Below are positions 16,689 to 26,204 of a stretch of DNA of 64,000 bases, piece by piece (the first letter of the stretch is position 1; every line of letters starts with the position of its first letter). Source of the DNA: Sphingomonas sp. So64.6b (lineage in GTDB: Bacteria > Pseudomonadota > Alphaproteobacteria > Sphingomonadales > Sphingomonadaceae); contig NZ_CP048817.1 of assembly GCF_014171475.1 (NCBI RefSeq), forward strand, positions 4,030,001 through 4,094,000, in the 5' to 3' direction. The position numbers and the translations under genes were made by a program. The notes below the pieces were generated by a model that worked only from the letters and a program-made list of their open reading frames with translations, ran no database searches and was not told the DNA's origin.

Positions 16689-18572
16689 CTAGCCGCCGCC
16701 CAGCGCCCGCGCCGACAGCGCGACGCAGTCCGCATCGCTCGCCTTGGGACCCTGGTTGCCGGTGATCGACCGCCCGATCGCTTTCAGCACATTGCCAACC
16801 GACTTCATCTTGGGTGGAATAGCAATGTCGGGGTCGCGGATCGTGCCCGCAACGGTTACCGATCCGGGCAGGCGCAACACGCTCTTCTGCTTCGGCGCGC
16901 CGGTCAGGGTGATCGCCAGCGCTTCGGACGGGAAACTGACGCTACCTTGGCCGTTCGACTGGCTGAGTGTGGTGTCGAGCACCAGTGGATCGACCCGGCC
17001 GACGCCCCGCCGCATGTCGAGTCGCAGCACGATGCAGCGCAAGCCGGCACGTTCGTCATCATCGCTGGTCAGCGCGCGCGAGGCGTCGAAGCCGATCATC
17101 GCCGCGACCTTGGCCGGCAGCCCGCCGTCACGTGCGACCAGACCGATGCTGCCATTGGCGTTGCCGACCGCTTCGCGGATGGTGCTGCCGGGGCCGGACA
17201 GATTCGCGCGGGCATCGACCCGCCCGTCGACTGCGCCGCCACCGCCGGCCAGCGCACCGACGCTGCTGCCGCTGAGCTTCAGATCGATCGTCACCATTGG
17301 CACCTTGACGCCACCACGTTGGTCGACGCGCATCGATCCGGTGATCGTGCCCTGTTTGAGACCGATGGCCAGCGGTGCGACGACCAGCAACTGATGATCT
17401 AGCTTGAGGCTTCCACGCAACGAGGTGACCGATGACGGTCGCTTCCCGCCGATCACTTGCCGCACATTGAAACGGATATCGCCGTCAGTATCATCGATCT
17501 TGACGATGTTGATCCGCGTATTGGGCACCAGTCTCAGCCCGATCGACTGCTCCAGCGCGGCGGCCTTGGCGAGCCCGGCATCGGAAGCGAAATCGTCGAA
17601 GTTCAGCCGGTTCGACACGACATCGCCGTCGAGCAGAGTACGCCCCCCCCGTCGACGCACGGTCAGGCCACCGGCAATGTCCGACTGGCCGATCGTGCCA
17701 CTTAGCTTCGTGATCGTCCAGTCCAGCCCGTCCTGCCGGGCATGCGCCTTCAGCCGCACGTCCTGAGTACCGAACAGGCCTGCCTCGATCACCGCGTCGA
17801 TCATCTTCAGATCGTCGGCGCGCGCGGTCAGGTCGATCGTCATGGCGCTGGCGTCGAGCGGCGAATCCATCTTACCGATTACCCTCATGCCCAGCCGTGG
17901 CCCTTCGATGGTCGCTTCGAAGGGCCAGAGCCTACCGGCGACGTTTTCGATCGCGGCGCCTTTGGCACTGAGCGCGACCGGCGCTCCTAGGATTTCGCCT
18001 TTGCCGTTCAGCACGATGCCCTTGGCGCTGTCCGCGGTCATTTTGACCGTAAAGCTGCGCCCGACCTTGGCGTCGCGGTAGCTGATGATGCTATCGACGA
18101 TACGCAACGCGGTCAGGCGCGGGACTGGGCCGGACTCATCGGATCCGGACTGACGCCAGTTCTCGCGCCCATCCTTCGCCCGCACGAGATTGAGGCGCAG
18201 GCCGGACACATCGATCGATTCGGGCCGAAAATTGCCGGTCAGTAGCGGGAAAACGGAAAAACGAACCGTTGCCGCCCTGATCGTCGCGAGATCACCGGTC
18301 CCGACCCACTCGGCTTGCGGAATACGCATGTCATGAATCGCGATCGTCGGCGAGAACGAGAAGCCGTCGAGCCGGTCGATCCGCCCGATCGTCACTGGCC
18401 GGCCGAAGCTCTTGCTCATTCGGCTCTCGACCGTCGATTTCAGGCTGCCCCAAGGGAATGCTGCGAGGCCGAGCAAGGCAAGCACGATCAGGGCGACCAA
18501 GCCGCCGACGGTCCAGTAAAGCCGTCGATCGGCGATAATGGTCTTGAATCTCACGGCCTTTCGACGCGTCAA
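16689..18572 (-). CDS. AsmA family protein
   Basis: The 627-residue protein has one N-terminal transmembrane helix (about residues 19-41) followed by a long periplasmic beta-rich region. The AsmA N-terminal pattern VESRMSKSFGRPVTIGRIDR is clear. Towards the C-terminus, GGAVDGRVDARANLSGPGST and NANGSIGLVARDG are the AsmA-like C-terminal elements. AsmA/YhdP/TamB-type proteins are thought to be bridges for lipid transport between the membranes. It is complete and apparently monocistronic, with a DUF1674 gene just upstream on the same strand. Confidence 0.9.
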   Translation of the reverse strand: MTRRKAVRFKTIIADRRLYWTVGGLVALIVLALLGLAAFPWGSLKSTVESRMSKSFGRPVTIGRIDRLDGFSFSPTIAIHDMRIPQAEWVGTGDLATIRAATVRFSVFPLLTGNFRPESIDVSGLRLNLVRAKDGRENWRQSGSDESGPVPRLTALRIVDSIISYRDAKVGRSFTVKMTADSAKGIVLNGKGEILGAPVALSAKGAAIENVAGRLWPFEATIEGPRLGMRVIGKMDSPLDASAMTIDLTARADDLKMIDAVIEAGLFGTQDVRLKAHARQDGLDWTITKLSGTIGQSDIAGGLTVRRRGGRTLLDGDVVSNRLNFDDFASDAGLAKAAALEQSIGLRLVPNTRINIVKIDDTDGDIRFNVRQVIGGKRPSSVTSLRGSLKLDHQLLVVAPLAIGLKQGTITGSMRVDQRGGVKVPMVTIDLKLSGSSVGALAGGGGAVDGRVDARANLSGPGSTIREAVGNANGSIGLVARDGGLPAKVAAMIGFDASRALTSDDDERAGLRCIVLRLDMRRGVGRVDPLVLDTTLSQSNGQGSVSFPSEALAITLTGAPKQKSVLRLPGSVTVAGTIRDPDIAIPPKMKSVGNVLKAIGRSITGNQGPKASDADCVALSARALGGG

Positions 18573-18595
18573 CGCGTCGATTCGTTCCGTTTCGG

Positions 18596-18766
18596 TCAGA
18601 AATCGACCGCGATGCCCTTCAATTCCCAGTCGCCATAACGCACCGGATTAAGGCCGAGTGGGTCTTCCGCTCCCGCCTCGTTTTCACCCTTCGGATCGGG
18701 CGTCGGCACCGGCGGATTCTTCGACAGATAGGCTGGTGGCTTCACATGTGGCGGCCGCTGGGCCAT
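18596..18766 (-). CDS. DUF1674 / SDHAF4-like protein
   Basis: A 56-residue protein whose C-terminus carries the DUF1674 motif, RYGDWELKGIAVDF, preceded by a Pro-rich region. Family knowledge: the mitochondrial homologue SDHAF4 protects the flavinylated succinate dehydrogenase subunit during assembly; the bacterial role is presumed similar. The start is ATG 18766, with GGGAG six bases upstream. The open frame to 18850 includes unrelated codons. It is divergent from rsmB and 23 bases before the AsmA gene. Confidence 0.85.
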   Translation of the reverse strand: MAQRPPHVKPPAYLSKNPPVPTPDPKGENEAGAEDPLGLNPVRYGDWELKGIAVDF

Positions 18767-18905
18767 GGGCTGCTCCCTGAGTGAACGGTGAAACGCGATT
18801 GAACCGCGACTCTCCCGACGACACATCGGTCCTGAAAGGAGTTGGTTCAAGTGAATCAGCTAAAGACGACGACATTGCCGCGCAACTCGCTCGGTCGGCG
18901 CTGAA

Positions 18906-20189
18906 TTGGCTCATTCCCAATCCAACCAGCCCGAGCCCGCCGGCGTTCCTGCACGGCGCGCGGCACTGCGCCTGCTCGATGCCGTGCTTCGTCAGGGCCT
19001 GCCACTCGAGGCCGCGCTCGATCGCGCGACCTCCGGGATCGATCGTGCCGACGACCGCGCGCTCGCCCATGCCATTGCCGCTGAGACGTTACGCCGCCTG
19101 CCCGATCTCGACGCGCTGATCGATTCCGCGACCGCGCGACCTTTGCCCGAAGACGCCAAGGCGCGGTCGGCGCTGCGCATCGCCCTGGTCCAGACGCTCG
19201 CGCTCGGCACCCCGGCGCATGCCGCGATCAGCACCGTACTGCCGCTGGTCGATGGCGGGCCGCGCAAGCTGGTCCATGGCGTGTTCGGCACTTTATCGCG
19301 GCAGGGCGCGAGCTTGCCCGAGATTCCGACCTTGCCCGATCCCGTTGCGATCCGCTGGCATGCCGCCTGGGGCGACGATGCGATCGAAGGCGCCGAGCAC
19401 GCCATCGCCGCGCCGCCGCCGCTCGATCTGGTCATCGCCGATCCCGCCACGACCGATGAATGGGCGGAGAAACTCGGCGGCGTGTCGCTGATGCCTGGCC
19501 ATGTGCGCCTGCCCAGCGGCCATGTACCCGAATTGCCCGGCTTCGAAGAGGGTGTCTGGTGGGTGCAGGACATCGCGGCTTCGCTTCCCGCGCGACTGAT
19601 CGGGCGCGGTACCGGCGTCGCGCTTGATCTATGCGCCGCGCCCGGCGGCAAGACGATGCAGCTCGCAAGCGCCGGTTGGCGGGTGACTTCGGTTGACAGT
19701 GCGGAAAGTCGTCTGGCGCGACTTCACGATAACCTCGCGCGGACGAAATTGTCGGCGGACGTCGTCACCGCTGATGTCCTGAAATGGTCGCCGCCCTCGC
19801 CGGCCGACGCGGTTCTGCTCGATGCGCCGTGCAGCGCGACCGGTATTTTCCGTCGCCATCCCGACGTACTTCACCGCATTCGCCCCTCGCAGATTTCCGA
19901 AATGGCCGCGCTGCAGGAGAAGATGCTGGCGCGCGCCGCCGACTGGGTTCGGCCCGGCGGGTTGCTGGTCTATGCGACCTGCTCGCTCGAACCGGCCGAG
20001 GGCGAGAAGCAGCTCAAGCGCTTCCTTGGCACGCGCGGCGACTATGCGGTCGATCGGATCCGTCAGGAAGAATTGCCCGAAGGCTTGACCGCGCATGCTG
20101 AAGGGTATCTGCGCACATTGCCCGGCGCGCTCGCCGATCAGGGCGGCTGTGACGGGTTTTTCATGGCGCGGATGAGGCGCGCTATCTGA
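18906..20189 (+). CDS. rsmB: RsmB-type 16S rRNA (cytosine-C5) methyltransferase
   Basis: The N-terminal NusB-like helical domain (residues about 18-140, [20 protein letters not shown]) is followed by a SAM-dependent m5C methyltransferase domain with [15 protein letters not shown] (SAM loop). The domain also has [17 protein letters not shown] (motif IV Pro-Cys) and [12 protein letters not shown] (catalytic Cys motif VI). Length 427 aa is normal. It probably methylates C967-equivalent in 16S rRNA. It leads a plus-strand group with rpe, heparinase and purH. Confidence 0.92.
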   Translation: MAHSQSNQPEPAGVPARRAALRLLDAVLRQGLPLEAALDRATSGIDRADDRALAHAIAAETLRRLPDLDALIDSATARPLPEDAKARSALRIALVQTLALGTPAHAAISTVLPLVDGGPRKLVHGVFGTLSRQGASLPEIPTLPDPVAIRWHAAWGDDAIEGAEHAIAAPPPLDLVIADPATTDEWAEKLGGVSLMPGHVRLPSGHVPELPGFEEGVWWVQDIAASLPARLIGRGTGVALDLCAAPGGKTMQLASAGWRVTSVDSAESRLARLHDNLARTKLSADVVTADVLKWSPPSPADAVLLDAPCSATGIFRRHPDVLHRIRPSQISEMAALQEKMLARAADWVRPGGLLVYATCSLEPAEGEKQLKRFLGTRGDYAVDRIRQEELPEGLTAHAEGYLRTLPGALADQGGCDGFFMARMRRAI

Positions 20190-20233
20190 TCCATCCCTTG
20201 CGGGCCGAGTCGGTCGTGCTAGAGGGTCGGATC

Positions 20234-20893
20234 ATGCAACATCCAGTCCGTATCGCCCCTTCGATCCTGTCCGCCGATTTCGCCCGGCTCGGTGAGGAGG
20301 TGCGCGCGATCGACGCCGCCGGCGCCGACTGGATCCATGTCGACGTCATGGACGGACATTTCGTGCCCAACATCACGATCGGGCCGGCGGTCGTGAAGGC
20401 ATTGCGTCCGCACACCGCCAAGCCGCTCGACGTGCATCTCATGATCGCGCCGGTCGACGCATTCCTTGAGGATTTTGCCGAAGCGGGCGCCGATACGATC
20501 AGTGTCCATGTAGAGGCCGGGGCGCACACCCACCGCACGATCCAGCGCATCAAGGGCCTCGGCAAGCGCGCCGGCGTGGTGCTGACCCCACAGACGCCGG
20601 CCAAGGCGCTCGACTATTTGCTCGAAGAGGTCGACCTGGTGCTGGTGATGAGCGTCAATCCCGGTTTCGGCGGGCAGAGCTTCATCGAGAGCCAGCTGCG
20701 CAAGATCGAAGCGATCCGCAAGATGATCGACAAGGCCGGGCTAAGCGTCGATCTTGAGGTCGATGGGGGGATCGACCGCGCCACCGCGCCGCGCGCGATC
20801 GCGGCCGGCGCCGATGTGCTGGTCGCCGGCACCGCCACCTTTCGCGGGGGGGCATCCGCCTATGCCGATAATATCGCGGCATTGAGAGGCTGA
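20234..20893 (+). CDS. rpe: Ribulose-phosphate 3-epimerase
   Basis: Rpe interconverts ribulose 5-phosphate and xylulose 5-phosphate in the pentose phosphate pathway. TIM-barrel motifs seen are [51 protein letters not shown] and LEVDGGID. These contain the metal ligands and catalytic Asp residues. The start was taken as ATG 20234 because homologues begin just before IAPSILSAD; the frame is open to 20198. The stop is directly followed by the GTG of the heparinase gene with no gap. Confidence 0.95.
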   Translation: MQHPVRIAPSILSADFARLGEEVRAIDAAGADWIHVDVMDGHFVPNITIGPAVVKALRPHTAKPLDVHLMIAPVDAFLEDFAEAGADTISVHVEAGAHTHRTIQRIKGLGKRAGVVLTPQTPAKALDYLLEEVDLVLVMSVNPGFGGQSFIESQLRKIEAIRKMIDKAGLSVDLEVDGGIDRATAPRAIAAGADVLVAGTATFRGGASAYADNIAALRG

Positions 20894-22624
20894 GTGAGCG
20901 ATCCCAGCGAGCCCGGCAACGATGGGATCGATGAAGGCAAGCGGCTGATCAGGCTGGGCGGCGACAAGGGGTTGTCGCTGTCCGAACGCCTTGCCGAACG
21001 GCTCCACCGCCTGACCTGGCGCACTCCGATCCATGGGCTGAAATTGAAGGGCCGGCATCCACTCAAGCTGATCGCGGTGCCCGACGATCCCTTTCTCGGC
21101 GATGTGAAGCGCGGACATGCCTTGCTTGAGGGCAATCTCAGCTTTCGTGGTGAAATCCGGCCGATCGATGCGATCAACCTGAGCAAGCCCGATTATTCCC
21201 GCGCGCTTGGCGATCATGTGCAAAGCTTCGCCTGGCTGCGCGACTTGTCGACCGTCGCGACGCGAGCGCAGGCAACGCCGATCGCCGAGGGGCTGATGCG
21301 CCGCTGGCTCGATGTGCATGCCGACACGGTCAGTGAGCCGGCCTGGCGTGCCGATCTCTGGGGCCGGCGCATCCTGTTCTGGACCGCCCATGCGCCATTG
21401 GTGCTATCTTCGACCGACCTAGTCTATCGTAGTCGGCTGCTCAATACGCTTGCGCGCGGTGCACGGCATATCGATCGCGGCGCGGAGAAGATGGCACCCG
21501 GCGCACCACGCATCGCCGCCTTGTGCGGCGTAGTCGCGGCGGGGCTGTTGATCGCCGGCGGCGATGCGCGTCGCTCATCAACTGAGGCGGCTTTGATCAA
21601 GGCGCTGTCGGCGTCGGTGTTCGATGACGGCGGTAGTGTCGCGCGCTCGCCGCATGCACAACTCGACATCATAATGCTGCTGACGATGCTGCGCGAGGTC
21701 TATGACTCGCGCCGGCTGGAACCGCCCGCCGCGCTGCTCGAAGTACTCAACCGCATGGTCCCGGCGCTGCTCGGCGTCTGTCACGGCGACAAGGGACTGT
21801 CGAGCTGGCAGGGCGGTGGTCCGGTGTCGGGCGAGACGCTCAGGCAGATCATCGACGCGACCGGGGTACGCGCAAGACCGCTGCGCCAGGCGCGCGACTG
21901 GGGCTATCAGCGCCTCGCCGCCGGTCCGGCCGTGCTGATCATGGACGCGGCACCGCCGCCCGTGGCGCGGTTGGTCGAGGGCGGTTGCGCTTCGACCCTT
22001 GCCTTCGAATTTTCCGATGGTCCACACCGGCTGGTGGTCAATTGCGGTGGCGCGCGGGCCGCCGTGGCGCAATTGCCCGCTGCGCTTGCCGACGGCCTGC
22101 GCACCACAGCGGCGCATTCGACGCTGATCGTCGGCGACAGCAATTCGACCGCGATCCATCCCGATGGCACACTCGGGCGCGGCGTCGCTGAGGTCGAACT
22201 GGCGCGGCAGGAAAGCGATGCCGGCAGCCGGATCGAAGCGAGCCATGACGGGTATGCGCGGCGCTTCGGCTTCATCCATCGCCGCCAGCTGGTACTGACC
22301 GGCAATGGCCGCGAACTGCGTGGCGAGGATTTGTTGCTGCCCGAGGGCAAGCGCCGCAAGACCGTCACGACCGCCTTTGCGATCCGCTTCCATCTCGGCC
22401 AGGGCGTGCAGGCCTCACCCACCGCCGATGGCATGGCCGCGCTGTTGCGCATGCCCGGTGGCGCGCTGTGGCAGTATCGCTGCCGCGGCGGCACGCTGAC
22501 GATCGAGGACAGTTTGTGGATCGACGCCGAAGGCCGCCCACAATCGACTTACCAGCTCGTCATCACGGGCGAATCCCCCGCCGGCGGGTCCAGCGTCAAC
22601 TGGGCCTTCAAACGCGCCAACTGA
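20894..22624 (+). CDS. Heparinase II/III family protein
   Basis: A 576-residue protein with an alpha-helical toroid-like N-terminal half and a beta-rich C-terminal half of the heparinase II/III-like type ([51 protein letters not shown]). No signal peptide is visible, unlike secreted polysaccharide lyases. In alphaproteobacteria this gene is regularly found between rsmB and purH (family context), so the substrate may be an endogenous glycan. The start is GTG 20894, immediately after the rpe stop, implying coupled translation. Confidence 0.88.
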   Translation: MSDPSEPGNDGIDEGKRLIRLGGDKGLSLSERLAERLHRLTWRTPIHGLKLKGRHPLKLIAVPDDPFLGDVKRGHALLEGNLSFRGEIRPIDAINLSKPDYSRALGDHVQSFAWLRDLSTVATRAQATPIAEGLMRRWLDVHADTVSEPAWRADLWGRRILFWTAHAPLVLSSTDLVYRSRLLNTLARGARHIDRGAEKMAPGAPRIAALCGVVAAGLLIAGGDARRSSTEAALIKALSASVFDDGGSVARSPHAQLDIIMLLTMLREVYDSRRLEPPAALLEVLNRMVPALLGVCHGDKGLSSWQGGGPVSGETLRQIIDATGVRARPLRQARDWGYQRLAAGPAVLIMDAAPPPVARLVEGGCASTLAFEFSDGPHRLVVNCGGARAAVAQLPAALADGLRTTAAHSTLIVGDSNSTAIHPDGTLGRGVAEVELARQESDAGSRIEASHDGYARRFGFIHRRQLVLTGNGRELRGEDLLLPEGKRRKTVTTAFAIRFHLGQGVQASPTADGMAALLRMPGGALWQYRCRGGTLTIEDSLWIDAEGRPQSTYQLVITGESPAGGSSVNWAFKRAN

Positions 22625-22643
22625 TCTTTTTTCCGGAGCCCAC

Positions 22644-24227
22644 ATGACCAGCATTCCCATCCGCCGCGCCCTGCTTTCGGTGTCGGACAAGACCGGCATC
22701 ATCGATCTGGGTCAGGCGCTAGCCCGTCACGGTGTCGAACTGGTCTCGACCGGCGGCACCGCCAAGGCGCTGCGCGATGCCGGACTCGATGTGCGCGACA
22801 TCAGCAACCTGACCGGTTTTCCGGAGATGATGGATGGCCGGGTCAAGACGCTCCACCCCAAGGTCCATGGCGGGCTGCTCGCGGTGCGTGACGATCCCGC
22901 GCATGTCGCATCGATGGCCGAACATGACATCGGCGCGATCGATCTGGTGATCGTCAACCTCTATCCGTTCGCGCAGACCGTCGCGAAGGGCGCCGACCGG
23001 CCCGAGATCATCGAGAATATCGATATCGGCGGCCCGTCAATGGTGCGCTCGGCGGCCAAGAACCACGCATTCGTCGCGGTCGTCACCGATCCGTCCGACT
23101 ATACCGCACTTATATCCGAAATGGATTCATCAGGCGGTGCAACGACGATCGAGCTGCGCAAGCGCCTCGCCGCGCGCGCCTTTGCCGCAACCGCGGCTTA
23201 TGACGGCATGATCGCCAGCTGGTTCGGCTTTGCCGACCAAGGCGAGGCTTTCCCGGAAACGCTGCCGATCACGCTGAAGCGTAGCGCATCGCTGCGCTAC
23301 GGCGAAAACCCGCACCAATCCGCTGCCTTCTACAGCGCGACTGGTCCGCATGCGAAGGGCATTGGCCAGGCACGGCAAGTGCAAGGTAAGGAGCTGAGCT
23401 ATAATAATCTCAACGACGCCGATGCCGCACTCGAACTGATCGCGGAATTCCGCGATGCCGCGCCGTCGGTGGTGATCGTCAAGCATGCCAACCCATGCGG
23501 GGTCGCGTCGGCTGCGACATTGGAAGAGGCCTATGCCGCCGCCTTTGCGTGCGACACGGTATCAGCGTTCGGCGGGATCATCGCGCTCAACCGCCGGCTC
23601 GACGAAGCGACCGCGCGGGCGATCTCGGGCATCTTCACCGAAGTCGTCGTTGCGCCCGATGCCGATGAAGCGGCACTGGCGATCTTCGCGGCGAAGAAGA
23701 ATCTGCGCCTCCTGCTCACCGGCGACCTGCCCGACGCGGCGCGGACTGGATTGCAGGCAAAGTCGATTACCGGCGGCTGGCTGGTCCAGACGCGCGATAA
23801 CGGCGCTACGCCGGAACTGAAAGTGGTGACGAAGCGCGCGCCGACCCCGGCGGAACTGGCCGACTGTCGCTTTGCCTGGACCGTCGCCAAGCACGTCAAG
23901 TCGAACGCGATCGTCTACGCCAAGGATGGTTCGACCGCCGGCATCGGTGCGGGCCAGATGAACCGACTCGAATCCGCGCGCATCGCCGCCTGGAAGGCGA
24001 AGGACGCGGCAGACAAGGCGGGCTGGACGACGCCGCGCACGATTGGCTCGGCGGTGGCTTCCGACGCCTTCTTCCCCTTCGCCGACGGCCTGCTCGCCGC
24101 GGTCGAGGCGGGAGCGACTGCGATCATCCAGCCCGGCGGCTCGATCCGCGACGACGAAGTCATCGCGGCGGCGGATGAGGCGGGGCTGGCGATGGTCTTC
24201 ACCGGCATGCGCCACTTCCGACACTAG
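22644..24227 (+). CDS. purH: Bifunctional AICAR formyltransferase / IMP cyclohydrolase
   Basis: PurH catalyses the last two steps of de novo IMP synthesis. The N-terminal cyclohydrolase part has [11 protein letters not shown] and [15 protein letters not shown], and the AICAR transformylase part has the catalytic KHANPCGVA and [17 protein letters not shown]. Length 527 aa is normal. GGAG lies eight bases before ATG 22644. It follows the heparinase gene by 19 bases and likely shares its transcript. Confidence 0.97.
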   Translation: MTSIPIRRALLSVSDKTGIIDLGQALARHGVELVSTGGTAKALRDAGLDVRDISNLTGFPEMMDGRVKTLHPKVHGGLLAVRDDPAHVASMAEHDIGAIDLVIVNLYPFAQTVAKGADRPEIIENIDIGGPSMVRSAAKNHAFVAVVTDPSDYTALISEMDSSGGATTIELRKRLAARAFAATAAYDGMIASWFGFADQGEAFPETLPITLKRSASLRYGENPHQSAAFYSATGPHAKGIGQARQVQGKELSYNNLNDADAALELIAEFRDAAPSVVIVKHANPCGVASAATLEEAYAAAFACDTVSAFGGIIALNRRLDEATARAISGIFTEVVVAPDADEAALAIFAAKKNLRLLLTGDLPDAARTGLQAKSITGGWLVQTRDNGATPELKVVTKRAPTPAELADCRFAWTVAKHVKSNAIVYAKDGSTAGIGAGQMNRLESARIAAWKAKDAADKAGWTTPRTIGSAVASDAFFPFADGLLAAVEAGATAIIQPGGSIRDDEVIAAADEAGLAMVFTGMRHFRH

Positions 24228-24277
24228 GTCAGATCGGCCTTCGCATAACAGGCATCGGATCGAAAGGCGGGTTCGGA

Positions 24278-24676
24278 ATGACGACGCAAGCTTCTCCAGA
24301 TCCGTGTGATCGGCAACCCATCCAGCGCAACTCGGGCCGACACCGGGCGGTTGCCCTGACCGCGGCACACGAAGCGGAAGCCGTTCTGTCGCTGTTCGAA
24401 GCCGAGCATCCGAATGACGGTCGACCGCGCATGGCGATCGAAGCGATCCGCGGTTGGGCCAGCGGACGGCGCGAACTCAGCCTGGCCGAAGTGCGCAAGC
24501 TTTCTCTCGGGTCCCATGCCGCCGCACGCGAAGCTTCATCATCAGCGGCCCGGTTCGTGGCGCGCGCGGCAGGCCAGGCGGTGGCGACATGGCATGTGCC
24601 GACCCATGCAACGGCGGTCCCCGCTTATGCCACCAAAGCAATCGCCGCGATGAAAACCGAGATAACGAGCCGTTAG
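24278..24676 (+). CDS. Putative Imm-5-like immunity protein
   Basis: A 132-residue Ala-rich helical protein. The sequence LFEAEHPNDGRPRMAIEAIRGWASG and the tail AAGQAVATWHVPTHATAVPAYATKA resemble the family annotated as Imm-5-like putative immunity proteins (regularly seen as LFExxHPxDxRPRxAIEAxRAW and AxGQAVATxHVxTHA). No toxin gene, secretion gene or phage gene is near, so a role in immunity is unproven. It has no signal peptide. It lies 50 bases after purH and converges with the flippase gene. Confidence 0.6.
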   Translation: MTTQASPDPCDRQPIQRNSGRHRAVALTAAHEAEAVLSLFEAEHPNDGRPRMAIEAIRGWASGRRELSLAEVRKLSLGSHAAAREASSSAARFVARAAGQAVATWHVPTHATAVPAYATKAIAAMKTEITSR

Positions 24677-24683
24677 CGCCGGC

Positions 24684-26204
24684 TTAGACCGGCAGCGCGC
24701 CCTCGGCCGATTCTGGCCCCGCTTTGGGAATCTTGCGAAACAGCGCGCGATCCGACGGGCCGAATGCCCATTTGAACAGCACGAATAAATAAGTCGCGCA
24801 AATCGTGGGAATGCCGATCGCCGCCTCCGCCCATTCATAGCTTTTGGGCAGTGCGGTGAAGGCGCTGCCGACCAGCCCGGCGGCCAATGCCGCCCACAGC
24901 AAGGGCCAGCGCCAGCCGGCGACACCCGCGCCGAGCAGGCGCGACAGGAATTTCGATTTGATCACCGAGGTCAGGCTGACCGACAGCAGCAGCGCGATCG
25001 CCGGGCCCGCTGCCTGATAATTGACCGGCCATCCTCCATTGCGGATCGCGAAGATCAGCGCAAAGCTGAGCACGATCTGGAAACACAGCATGCCAAGCGA
25101 GATCAGCAGGTTCTTCAACCGCGCGATATAGACCAGTGCGCTTTCACACACCGCACCGGTCGACGCCGCCGCCTCGGCCGACAATAAGAAAGCAAGCGCC
25201 GCCGTGCCTGCGACGAACTGCGGACCAACCACACCCATCACCGCTTCGCCGGGGATCGATCCCATCAGTGCGAGTCCGACTTGCGCCGCCATGATCCAGA
25301 AGCCGACCTGCTTGACCTGCGCTGCCACCGCCTCGCGGTCGTTGCGCGCGAGTGCGGTAGTGATGACCGGGCCGAGGATCGGGTCGAAACTGGTCTTGAG
25401 CTTGGCCGGGATCGAAGCGACCTGCTGTGCCATATAATAGATGCCGACCACTTTGGGTTCGAACATCACGCCGAGGATGAAGCGGTCGACGTTGCGCGTG
25501 CCCCATTCGACCGCATCGGCGCCGGCGAGCGGCATGTTGCGCCCGGCCAGCGCGAGCAGCGGGCGCACACGCGGTTTCCAGCCATGGGGGATGCCATAGC
25601 TGCGCACGAACGGGATCAGCGACGCGACCAGTGCCGCCGCCATCGACAGGATGTAGGACAGGACCAGTCCATCGCGCAGCGAATAGAAGGAGAAGGCCCA
25701 GGCCGCGGCGCTGATCGTCCACGGCTCGACGATCGCGCGGGCGGTCACTGTCGCCTTGACGTTGCGGCGATAGGCGAGCGCGGCAAGGCTGACGTCCGAC
25801 CACGCGGTAGCAAAGATGATGCACGGCAGCCACCGGTCCATCCCGGTGATCGGCGTGTTGGGATACATCACCTCGGGGAACAGAATCAGCACCGCGCTGG
25901 CGATCAGTGAGACGACGAAGGCCACCGCCATCGCGTCCCACACGACATGGACATGCGGGCGCTCCGTATCCGACAGCGCCTGTGCCAGGCCGCGCTTCAG
26001 CCCGAGCGTCGCGAGCAGTGCGGCGAGCTCGACCACCACCACGGCAATCGCAAACCGTCCGACCGTTTCCGGGCCATAGACGCGACCGGCGATGAACAGG
26101 AAGGGCAGGCGCGCCGCAAGCCGCAACAGGAACCCGATGATGTTGGTCCGCCCGCCCTTGGCGAGCGCGTTGAGATCATCGATGTCCCCCGTCGCTGCGG
26201 TCAA
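24684..26204 (-). CDS. Oligosaccharide flippase / polysaccharide biosynthesis membrane protein
   Basis: A 506-residue protein with about 12-14 predicted transmembrane helices, of the MOP superfamily Wzx/PST type (GRVYGPETVGRFAIAVVVVE early, GVMFEPKVVGIYYMAQQVAS in the middle). Such proteins flip undecaprenyl-linked sugars for capsule or LPS. No further glycan genes are adjacent apart from the GT-C genes several kilobases upstream on the same strand. The only available start is TTG 26204, whose bases overlap the polA stop (TTGA at 26201-26204); there is no ATG in the N-terminal region. Confidence 0.85.
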   Translation of the reverse strand: MTAATGDIDDLNALAKGGRTNIIGFLLRLAARLPFLFIAGRVYGPETVGRFAIAVVVVELAALLATLGLKRGLAQALSDTERPHVHVVWDAMAVAFVVSLIASAVLILFPEVMYPNTPITGMDRWLPCIIFATAWSDVSLAALAYRRNVKATVTARAIVEPWTISAAAWAFSFYSLRDGLVLSYILSMAAALVASLIPFVRSYGIPHGWKPRVRPLLALAGRNMPLAGADAVEWGTRNVDRFILGVMFEPKVVGIYYMAQQVASIPAKLKTSFDPILGPVITTALARNDREAVAAQVKQVGFWIMAAQVGLALMGSIPGEAVMGVVGPQFVAGTAALAFLLSAEAAASTGAVCESALVYIARLKNLLISLGMLCFQIVLSFALIFAIRNGGWPVNYQAAGPAIALLLSVSLTSVIKSKFLSRLLGAGVAGWRWPLLWAALAAGLVGSAFTALPKSYEWAEAAIGIPTICATYLFVLFKWAFGPSDRALFRKIPKAGPESAEGALPV

